Below, in pieces: positions 1 through 4,767 of a stretch of 5,255 nucleotides of DNA. The position numbers and the translations under genes were made by a program. The number at the start of each line of letters is the position of its first letter. The stretch's first letter is position 1. The stretch is taken from positions 12,909 to 18,163 of the forward strand of contig DUJH01000035.1 of NCBI GenBank assembly GCA_013329905.1, given 5' to 3'. The notes below the pieces were generated by a model. The model worked only from the letters and a program-made list of their open reading frames with translations, searched no databases and was not told the origin of the DNA. This DNA comes from Candidatus Thalassarchaeaceae archaeon (lineage in GTDB: Archaea; Thermoplasmatota; Poseidoniia; Poseidoniales; Thalassarchaeaceae).

Positions 1-299
1 CCGGTCTCGTGGAGGGCGGCTAGAATCGACTTGACATCGCCTTCGGCCCGTCCTCTTTCGAAGGGCATCTGCCATGCGGAGCCTGGCCCTTTGAACCAAT
101 CAATAGGCTTGCAATCAACCGATTTCAACCAATCCTCAACCCACTCGGAATCACCAGATAATGGGTTGACGCGCACGGTTTCAGGTAATCTCTCGTACGC
201 GTTTGAGAACCAAGAGTCAGCATCGGAGCGCCAGCAGCTGACCGCCTTCAACAGCAGGCTGCTGCGCGCAGCCACGGCCCAATCGACCTCCTCTCGCAC
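1..299 (-). CDS. NOP2/Sun (NSUN)-type RNA m5C methyltransferase, N-terminal part, 3' truncated by window edge
   Basis: An open minus-strand frame runs from a stop at 314-312 off the left edge, with 99 complete codons from the GTG at 299-297. The N-terminal segment has the order typical of NSUN/Trm4 proteins. A helical, Trp-rich lead (residues 1-40) is followed by a TVRVNPL strand motif (41-47), then KPIDWF (64-69), then GSAWQMPFERGR (73-84) and a helix ending in LHETG, where the family normally continues into its ITRQEA motif. The SAM-binding and catalytic cysteine motifs would lie beyond the edge, so activity cannot be judged. Family members methylate C5 of cytosine in tRNA or rRNA using S-adenosylmethionine. 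No ATG lies near the expected start. GTG 299 gives a normal-length lead; GTG 275-273 is an alternative. The plus-strand frame over this region is its antisense shadow. The coding call is fairly sure, the family call moderately sure. Confidence 0.66.
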   Translation of the reverse strand, partial: MREEVDWAVAARSSLLLKAVSCWRSDADSWFSNAYERLPETVRVNPLSGDSEWVEDWLKSVDCKPIDWFKGPGSAWQMPFERGRAEGDVKSILAALHET

Positions 300-446
300 A
301 AGCCATCCGTCTCACCACTTGACCATCAAGCGATTGGCTCCCGCGAGAGAATCTGCCCCCCTAATTCGCCTCGTCGAAGCGAACAGAATCGTAAACGGTT
401 AAACCTCCAACTCAGCGCTCACGAGCCGCGGCGTAAGTCGCATGGG

Positions 447-809
447 ATGCACATGACTGGACTGAGAAGAAGAATCGCGAGAAATCCAACTACACCGAAT
501 CGAACCGACCAAAGAGAGGCGACTCGCAAACTCGTCGGGCTTGTTGAGCGAGCCCGTCAGAATGGGAATAAGCAAGGGCCACTCGTACCAGTCGAAGCAC
601 TGATCACGGTCGACCGTGATGAATGGACTTGGCAAGTGGTCGACCGAGATGTCCTCGAATCACTTTCACATCGATTGGTTTTCCAATCGTCTGCTGGCAG
701 CCGTCGTGAGATTCTCATGACTGCCGGCATCGACGCCGCGATGGACGCGGCGTCGCGCATCGTCGAGCTCGACGGAGGCTGTGTTCTCATCGAGACGCTC
801 GACCCCTGA
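447..809 (+). CDS. Hypothetical protein, 120 aa
   Basis: I do not recognise this protein. It starts at ATG 447 or ATG 453 (MTGLRRR), two codons apart; neither has a Shine-Dalgarno sequence. Residues 1-43 are basic, polar and probably disordered (RRRIARN, many Asn, Thr and Arg). Residues 44-120 look like a compact alpha/beta unit: hydrophobic strands near PVEALITV and GGCVLIETL, helices near DVLESLSH and DAAMDAASRIVEL. There is no signal peptide, membrane segment or cysteine cluster. VDRD occurs twice (55-58 and 65-68), with near-identical DNA at about 609 and 638. Codon use and the acidic C-terminal half match the flanking genes, which favours this frame over the overlapping minus-strand frame at 399-635. 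It lies between a divergent RNA methyltransferase and secG, 92 bases from the latter, so a housekeeping or translation-related role is possible but only by context. Confidence 0.68.
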   Translation: MHMTGLRRRIARNPTTPNRTDQREATRKLVGLVERARQNGNKQGPLVPVEALITVDRDEWTWQVVDRDVLESLSHRLVFQSSAGSRREILMTAGIDAAMDAASRIVELDGGCVLIETLDP

Positions 810-870
810 ATAATCGCGACTCAGTCGTCACTTTCAGTTGAATACAGCATTTCGCCCTACCTTCGCCGCG

Positions 871-880
871 TTGATATAGT
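871..880 (+). promoter_or_regulatory. TATA-like box of secG, leaderless start implied
   Basis: The AT-rich TTGATATAGT stands out in a G+C-rich stretch between the preceding gene and secG. Its centre is about 26 bases before the A of ATG 902, the usual distance from an archaeal TATA box to the transcription start. That would put the transcript 5' end at or next to the initiation codon. No Shine-Dalgarno sequence precedes the ATG, which agrees. No clear purine-rich BRE is visible just upstream. Confidence 0.45.
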
Positions 881-901
881 GCAGGCAGGTGCGACGGCCC
901 G

Positions 902-1099
902 ATGGCTAAGGACAAGAAGGGCAGTGGTATCCAGCAGGCAGCTGGTCTAATCCGCTACTTCGACGAGGAGTCGGAGAACGCCATCCAGATTAGCAAGGGC
1001 TTGGTCTATACCGTCTGCGTGGTGTTTTCGTTGGTGATTTATCTCCAGCAGCACGGCGTTTGGTCGTGGATGGGCGACGTTCTTTCAGGCATAGTCTGA
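902..1099 (+). CDS. secG: Preprotein translocase subunit Sec61-beta (SecG), archaeal type
   Basis: This 65-residue protein is the beta subunit of the archaeal SecYEG/Sec61 translocon, which carries unfolded proteins across or into the cytoplasmic membrane. The N-terminus is Lys/Gly-rich (KDKKGSG, residues 3-9) and leads into the family signature AAGLIRYFDEE (13-23), very like AGLIRYMDE of methanogen homologues. A single hydrophobic segment follows at about 34-49 (LVYTVCVVFSLVIYLQ). The archaeal/eukaryotic beta subunit is tail-anchored, with the N-terminus in the cytosol. The roughly 15 residues after the membrane span (HGVWSWMGDVLSGIV) make it slightly longer at the C-terminus than many homologues. 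The ATG at 902 is supported by the motif spacing and by the TATA-like box 26 bases upstream. The TGA stop touches the stop of the convergent gene at 1100. Bacterial SecG is unrelated in topology, so this gene is good evidence for an archaeon. Confidence 0.93.
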   Translation: MAKDKKGSGIQQAAGLIRYFDEESENAIQISKGLVYTVCVVFSLVIYLQQHGVWSWMGDVLSGIV

Positions 1100-1957
1100 T
1101 TATTCTTCTTCGGTCAAATCGACCAGTGGAACCTCATCTTCGAGAAGGTGCGAAGCCTCAACTTCCTCCTGTTTCCCTCGCTCGTCCCACCAGGTCATGA
1201 CTCCCATTCGTGTTGCAGCCGATTCGGATGAGCGGACTTCGGTTGTCGGGTCAGCTTCGACGAGCGCTTGGGTAGCTCGACCGAGCGCTCGCTCGACCGC
1301 CGGCGCGTTGTGATCTGCTAATGCAGCACGCGCCTCATCCAAACTCTGGCCAGCCTCATCCAGAATCCCATCGATATTCTCAGTACCTCGCAGGCTGGCA
1401 ATGCGCTCGGACAGAGTGGTGATTTCCTCATTCATGTCCGAGCGAGCGTGATCAATCAATCCCTCCCAAGCAGCACGATGCTCAGAGGATTCAGCCCCAG
1501 TGACCTTGGTGAAGCGGGCTGACCATGCCGGTTCCCATGGATTGCGCCCAAGACTTGCGGCTATGTCGTGGACGATGCGGGCACGGAGCGCGAGCGGGCC
1601 TGTGAGTTCGATGCGGTTGAGGAAGCAGCGGGCAAGCAATCCGAATCCCCAGTATGATTCTGAGCGCAGACGCATTGAGACATCGCCCGCATCCGTTGAA
1701 AAAAGCCAGCGTTGTTCGTCATAGGCTGGACGTGCAACGAAAAGTGGTGGATCTGCCGGTCCAAGAGAGCGCAGTGCAGCTCGGGCGACATCGCCAAGAT
1801 AGACTGTTGAATTGCCTTTGATACCGGCTGGGCGAAGTCGTCCCTCGACATCTATTGACATCTGTGGCTGGCCTTCGCGGACTTGAGCCCACAGAATAGT
1901 GATGTTCGGGTCGAGGCCGATGGTGCCCATTGGCTCTGCCTCGTCGTTCGGCTCCAC
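1100..1957 (-). CDS. Hypothetical protein with helical C-terminal half and acidic tail, 285 aa
   Basis: I do not recognise this family. The frame opens at GTG 1957; ATG 1930-1928 (tenth codon, MGTIGLDPN) is an equally good start. No signal peptide or membrane segment is visible, so it is probably cytoplasmic. Residues 10-150 look like a mixed alpha/beta domain with strands such as ITILWAQV, TVYLGDV and PLFVARP and a conspicuous aromatic patch (YWGFGLLARCF, 102-112). Residues 165-235 are strongly helical with heptad-like spacing (ITTLSERIASLR, LDEARAALADH, VERALGRATQALVEA) and may form a coiled coil. A tryptophan pair at 256-257 precedes an acidic tail (about 262-285) ending in TEEE. An AT-richer patch at about 1981-1992 is some 29 bases before GTG 1957 and could be its TATA box. 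The gene converges on secG with no gap between stops. The coding call is firm from length, codon use and composition; the function is unknown. Confidence 0.8.
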   Translation of the reverse strand: MEPNDEAEPMGTIGLDPNITILWAQVREGQPQMSIDVEGRLRPAGIKGNSTVYLGDVARAALRSLGPADPPLFVARPAYDEQRWLFSTDAGDVSMRLRSESYWGFGLLARCFLNRIELTGPLALRARIVHDIAASLGRNPWEPAWSARFTKVTGAESSEHRAAWEGLIDHARSDMNEEITTLSERIASLRGTENIDGILDEAGQSLDEARAALADHNAPAVERALGRATQALVEADPTTEVRSSESAATRMGVMTWWDERGKQEEVEASHLLEDEVPLVDLTEEE

Positions 1958-2037
1958 GCCCGACGCTCTGCTGGCTCCCCGTTGAATCTTACGCGCATGT
2001 GAGAATGCTCAAGTCCCGCCGGCGTGAACAGCCTTGC

Positions 2038-2232
2038 ATGCCGCGCCGGAAGTACGGACGACTCACCAAAGTCGTTGAGATACCGCCGAAGGACAATTGC
2101 TCGCGTTGCCGAGCAGGCAAACCTTGCCTACTGTCGGGGCATTCCGGAAATATGGTGTCTGCCGACCGCGAATGGCAAGGGCCAGAAGCGGTCGATAAGC
2201 GCACAAACAAGAAAAATCCAGCTAAGAAATAA
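2038..2232 (+). CDS. Small basic protein with Cys/His cluster, possible zinc-binding, 64 aa
   Basis: The frame from ATG 2038 to TAA 2232 encodes a basic protein with a compact Cys/His cluster: C-x2-C-x5-C-x4-H at about residues 21-35 (key part CSRCRAGKPC), followed by SGHSGN. The N-terminus (MPRRKYGR) and C-terminus (KRTNKKNPAKK) are Lys/Arg-rich, as in small nucleic-acid-binding proteins. Four potential metal ligands suggest a zinc knuckle, but I cannot name a family. The frame is open upstream to about 1930 without a convincing start. The Cys/His motif and lack of other coding explanation for this 319-base gap favour ATG 2038. No Shine-Dalgarno sequence is seen; the AT-rich patch at 1981-1992 could serve as a shared divergent promoter. 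The stop is followed after 10 bases by a hairpin, as expected for the end of a plus-strand gene facing the recombinase. It could still be a chance frame. Confidence 0.48.
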   Translation: MPRRKYGRLTKVVEIPPKDNCSRCRAGKPCLLSGHSGNMVSADREWQGPEAVDKRTNKKNPAKK

Positions 2233-2242
2233 ATCTCCAATC

Positions 2243-2263
2243 TGAATTGGTTTTTCCAATTCA
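2243..2263. terminator. Perfect 8-bp hairpin between convergent genes, probable bidirectional terminator
   Basis: TGAATTGG (2243-2250) and CCAATTCA (2256-2263) form a perfect 8-bp inverted repeat around a TTTTT loop. It lies 10 bases after the plus-strand small gene and 13 bases after the minus-strand recombinase gene, so it could stop transcription from both sides. On the minus strand it is followed by T-rich sequence; on the plus strand the T-run is in the loop. A third CCAAT at 2237-2241 can pair with ATTGG (2246-2250) instead. Because a Xer recombinase gene is adjacent, a recombination site is a weaker alternative: arms of 8 bp around a 5-base spacer do not match the usual 11-6-11 dif layout. 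Confidence 0.45.
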
Positions 2264-2276
2264 CCACAGAGGTGCG

Positions 2277-3386
2277 TTACTCTTGGCGAATTGTCGGCGT
2301 AGGTGCTTCGATTAATTCGCCTTCCAACTCATTCTCGACTGTGGAATCAATCTCAAACTCGGCCAATTCTGGCAGACGCTGAGCCCTGTGGTAGATCTCT
2401 CGCAGCGTCTGATCACTTATCTCCAAATACACGCGAGTGGTAGCGATGCTAGCGTGACCCAGCAAGCGCTGAATAGTCACCAAATCAGCCCCACGCTCCA
2501 GTAAACCGGTAGCAAATGTGTGGCGTAGAGTGTGCGGAGACAAACGAGAGCGCGGGATGTCAGCCTCATCGGCCAATCTATCAATCAATTTCTGAATCGA
2601 GCGCGGATTGATTCTTCGACCGCGACTCGACAAGAATAGAGATCGCTCGGAATTCTCATCACTGATGAGATTCGAACGAAGAGCACGAATCGGATTCCAA
2701 GCCGCAATAGCCTCAGTGGTAGACTTCGTGAAGAGCACAGTCCTATCTTTCTCACCCTTGCCTCCAATCACCAAAGCAGACAGGTCATCGTGGTCGACAT
2801 CGTCGATGTCGAGATTACATAATTCGGAGACCCGCAAGCCAGTGTCGAGCATCGTAGTGACTACAGGATGAGCTAGCGGGTCTTCCATTCTCAGAGCTGC
2901 GGAGCGCACTTTGATCACCTCTGACCGACCCAAAGGTCGCGGCAGAGGGCGCCTGCGCGCCGGCCTCTGTACCCACTCTGGAATCGAATGTCCAAGCCAT
3001 TTCATCAGATGAGAAACGGCTGCAATTCTAGCGTTAATCGTAGCCGGTCGCATCTCACCAAGCCCGTTCAACCAAGAATCGATGCGACCGAAGGAAGGAT
3101 TAGCGCGCTCATAGAAAATACGGACCGGAATCGTTTGAGCTTCATCCCAATCAATCTCATCCTCATCCGGTAGCGAAGTTGTCGAAAATCCGCGCGCTGC
3201 GACTATGTAAGCACGAATCGTGTGTTGCGATTTCTTCTCAGCCCGCAATTGCCCGATCCAGCATTCGAACCAAGGAAGTGCGGCCAAGCGAATCAAGCGT
3301 GTGGGAAGAACCGATTGAACGGAGGAAGTATCGAACCGCCCCTGCCTAGCCTCTCGGCCAGTAAACCCTCCATCATCGCTTTCCAT
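2277..3386 (-). CDS. xerA: Xer-type tyrosine recombinase (XerA/XerC/XerD family)
   Basis: This 369-residue enzyme cuts and rejoins DNA through a 3'-phosphotyrosine intermediate. In archaea the XerA homologue resolves chromosome dimers at a dif site. An N-terminal SAM-like core-binding domain spans about residues 31-135 (PWFECWIGQLRAEKKSQHTIRAY and the ATINARIAAVSHLMKWL helix). The catalytic domain spans about 150-335 with the complete set of active residues: R185 in DTGLRVSEL, K210 in GGKGEKDR, H285 and R288 in HTLRHTFAT, H311 in LLGHASIATT, and nucleophile Y320 in TTRVYLEIS. Typical Xer proteins are about 290-300 residues. This one has roughly 30 extra N-terminal residues and a 30-residue acidic C-terminal tail after RLPEL. 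ATG 3386 is the only ATG before the domain. No tRNA, attachment repeat, excisionase or phage gene is near, so a housekeeping Xer is likelier than an island integrase. The choice between XerA and another Xer-like subfamily is inference. Confidence 0.93.
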   Translation of the reverse strand: MESDDGGFTGREARQGRFDTSSVQSVLPTRLIRLAALPWFECWIGQLRAEKKSQHTIRAYIVAARGFSTTSLPDEDEIDWDEAQTIPVRIFYERANPSFGRIDSWLNGLGEMRPATINARIAAVSHLMKWLGHSIPEWVQRPARRRPLPRPLGRSEVIKVRSAALRMEDPLAHPVVTTMLDTGLRVSELCNLDIDDVDHDDLSALVIGGKGEKDRTVLFTKSTTEAIAAWNPIRALRSNLISDENSERSLFLSSRGRRINPRSIQKLIDRLADEADIPRSRLSPHTLRHTFATGLLERGADLVTIQRLLGHASIATTRVYLEISDQTLREIYHRAQRLPELAEFEIDSTVENELEGELIEAPTPTIRQE

Positions 3387-3600
3387 ATCGCGTTCCCTCG
3401 CCTCTCTCCGTCGCGAACGACGGGTGCATCCCTGCCCATACGGGCGAACCCAAGTTGTCCTATCTCGACTTGAATGCTTCTGATGTTGCGAGCCATGTGG
3501 CTCCAGTTTGCGGGCGTGCTTTGAATCGCCGTATGCGCGATTTTTGATGGAGCCGTACGACTCGACTCCGATGTCCCAAAAACTTGGATTTGAGCCGATT
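3387..3600. other. 214-base gene-free stretch with several short hairpins
   Basis: No convincing gene lies between the recombinase start and the rimK stop. Tight inverted repeats are spread along it: CGTCG/CGACG with a 4-base loop (3409-3422); GCCC/GGGC (3434-3445) inside GGGT/ACCC (3422-3425, 3448-3451); GAGCC/GGCTC (3490-3503); AATCGC/GCGATT with a 7-base loop (3524-3542) running into a plus-strand T-run at 3541-3545; and a 7-bp stem at 3549-3569. The last pairs through a G-U wobble only if read on the minus strand. The sequence may be the rimK 3' end with terminator, the recombinase leader, or a small RNA. No clear TATA box precedes the recombinase ATG. A minus-strand frame here (GTG 3604, overlapping the rimK stop as GTGA) overlaps 94 bases of the recombinase and looks non-coding. 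Confidence 0.35.
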
Positions 3601-4611
3601 TCACTCAGTTAGCAGAGTGTTGTCCGGCGCTGTTTCATCGGGCAACTGCGCCTCTGCGCGGCCTTGTTCGCGGACAGCTGATAGGCGCGCATCGAGGTGC
3701 TGGGCTACGGCTGCTGCGACATTGACGCCCGATGCGCCCTCGATACCCTCGAGTCCTGGACTTGAGTTGACTTCGAGGACGAGAGGTCCATCACGGGATT
3801 CAAGCATGTCTACACCCGCGATATCCATTCCTAGAATATTGGCTGCAGTGAGCGCGACCGAGATGTGTTGCTCACTGAGATGAATGCGCTCGACGCGGCC
3901 TCCCAAATGGAAGTTCGAGCGGAATTCGCTACCGGAAGCGCGGCGGCGCATGGCGGCAATTACCTTACCGCCGACCACGAGAACTCGAATGTCCTGACCG
4001 TGTGATTCCTCGATATAGGTCTGGACCAATGGGCGCATTCCTCGCTCGAGCATCTGTTGCACGAGTTGGTGAGCTTGCTGGTGATTGTGGATAAGGAAGA
4101 CACTCGAACCCTGCGTGCCTTCAGTCGCCTTGACCACGCACGGGACGCCACCAACGCGCGCAATGGCGCGGTCGGTGTCCTCGATGGAAGCCACGTGCGC
4201 AGTGACAGGAATTGGAACTCCTGCGTCGGCCATCAATTGGCTGGCAAGCAACTTGTCTCGGCTTTGTTGAATCGAGAGAGAAGGATTGAGGATGATTACT
4301 CCCATCTGCTCGAATTGCCTGACGATGGCGACACCGCGGCGTGTGATCGAATATCCGATTCGTGGAATCACCGCTTCGCATTCGACAGGCCAGCCGCGGT
4401 GGAAGATACGACCTCCCTTCTCATCGACAACCACAGTCAGAGACAATGGGTCGAGAATCCGGACAGCCCAACCAGCCTTCTCCGCCTCCTCGGCGAGACG
4501 TCGCGTCGAGTACAACCTCGGGCCGCGTGAGAGGATGACCAAGCGTGGGTCCATATCTGCGGCCGACCGCCAACCGTTCTTGAGTCTGACGGCTGAACCT
4601 TGCTTCTGCAT
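3601..4611 (-). CDS. rimK: RimK-type ATP-grasp alpha-L-glutamate ligase
   Basis: RimK-family enzymes use ATP to add glutamate through an acyl-phosphate intermediate; bacterial RimK adds Glu to the C-terminus of ribosomal protein S6. Numbered from ATG 4611 (336 aa), the RimK pre-ATP-grasp domain begins at residue 20 (MDPRLVILSRGPRLYSTRRL region) and includes ILDPLSL and VIPRIGYSITRRG. The ATP-grasp fold follows: RDKLLASQLMADAGVPIPVT (118-137), VVKATEGTQGSSV (159-171), VQTYIEE, GQDIRVLVVGGKV, and the basic loop MRRRASGSEFRSNFHLGG. The metal ligands D268, E280 and N282 keep the spacing of E. coli RimK (EVNSSPGLEGIE). Similarity to bacterial RimK is closer than to LysX, CofF or MptN. The inner ATG at 4554-4552 matches the family start exactly, but the outer GTG 4614/ATG 4611 has better upstream signals: AAGG 5 bases before, and an AT-rich patch near 4641. 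The last about 27 residues form a variable tail. It is divergent from the SAP gene. The substrate in this organism is unknown. Confidence 0.93.
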   Translation of the reverse strand: MQKQGSAVRLKNGWRSAADMDPRLVILSRGPRLYSTRRLAEEAEKAGWAVRILDPLSLTVVVDEKGGRIFHRGWPVECEAVIPRIGYSITRRGVAIVRQFEQMGVIILNPSLSIQQSRDKLLASQLMADAGVPIPVTAHVASIEDTDRAIARVGGVPCVVKATEGTQGSSVFLIHNHQQAHQLVQQMLERGMRPLVQTYIEESHGQDIRVLVVGGKVIAAMRRRASGSEFRSNFHLGGRVERIHLSEQHISVALTAANILGMDIAGVDMLESRDGPLVLEVNSSPGLEGIEGASGVNVAAAVAQHLDARLSAVREQGRAEAQLPDETAPDNTLLTE

Positions 4612-4662
4612 CACTGCCTTATCTGCTCCAGAATGTCCCTAATCGCAGTGTTTCAGACGGTT

Positions 4663-4747
4663 TCGGCGGTCTCTAGCACGCTTGCGTATCCGTGTTCCGC
4701 AAAGCGGAACGCCGAAGGGGTTGAAAGCCCCACAGCGAGACTGCCGA
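4663..4747 (+). ncRNA. Candidate structured RNA or 5' leader element upstream of the SAP gene
   Basis: TCGGCGGTCTC (4663-4673) pairs with GAGACTGCCGA (4737-4747): 11 consecutive pairs, one a G-U wobble (4668 with 4742), enclosing 63 bases. Inside are a 7-bp perfect triloop hairpin, GTTCCGC-AAA-GCGGAAC (4694-4710), and GGGG-TTGAAAG-CCCC (4717-4731). A weaker stem CACG/CGTG (4677-4680, 4691-4694) would compete by one base. The wobble becomes a C-A mismatch on the other strand, so plus-strand transcription is favoured. An outer stem closing a multi-helix junction 20 bases before a start codon resembles a riboswitch or leader, but I match it to no known class. It is not a tRNA: no canonical acceptor-to-T-arm spacing, and the T-loop C is missing. 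ACA follows CCCC (4732-4734 is ACA), which recalls an H/ACA guide, but no kink-turn is evident. Confidence 0.45.
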
Positions 4748-4767
4748 GCGTTCGATGAGTAGGAGGG

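Noticed and set aside
31..402. 123-codon plus-strand frame starting at TTG
   Set aside because: Its sequence is Ser/Thr/Arg-rich with no domain, and it is antisense to the NSUN-like frame, which carries recognisable motifs.
399..635. 78-codon minus-strand frame
   Set aside because: Overlaps the plus-strand 447-809 gene, whose composition and codon use fit the neighbours better.
1930..2037. Upstream extension of the small Cys/His gene
   Set aside because: Overlaps the start of the minus-strand 285-residue gene and has no convincing start codon or conserved-looking residues.
2277..3386. Integrase of a genomic island or integron
   Set aside because: No tRNA target, flanking direct repeats, excisionase, cassette repeats or phage genes are visible, and neighbours look like housekeeping genes.
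3293..3604. 103-codon minus-strand frame starting at GTG that overlaps the rimK stop as GTGA
   Set aside because: The overlap looks like translational coupling, but the frame runs 94 bases into the recombinase gene, is not acidic like the other proteins here, and shows no domain.
4057..4530. 157-codon plus-strand frame inside rimK
   Set aside because: It is an antisense shadow of a gene with clear ATP-grasp motifs.
4663..4747. tRNA gene in the folded element
   Set aside because: The GGGG-TTGAAAG-CCCC arm resembles a T-arm, but the invariant loop C is absent, no anticodon arm fits, and the closing stem is 11 bp with wrong spacing.
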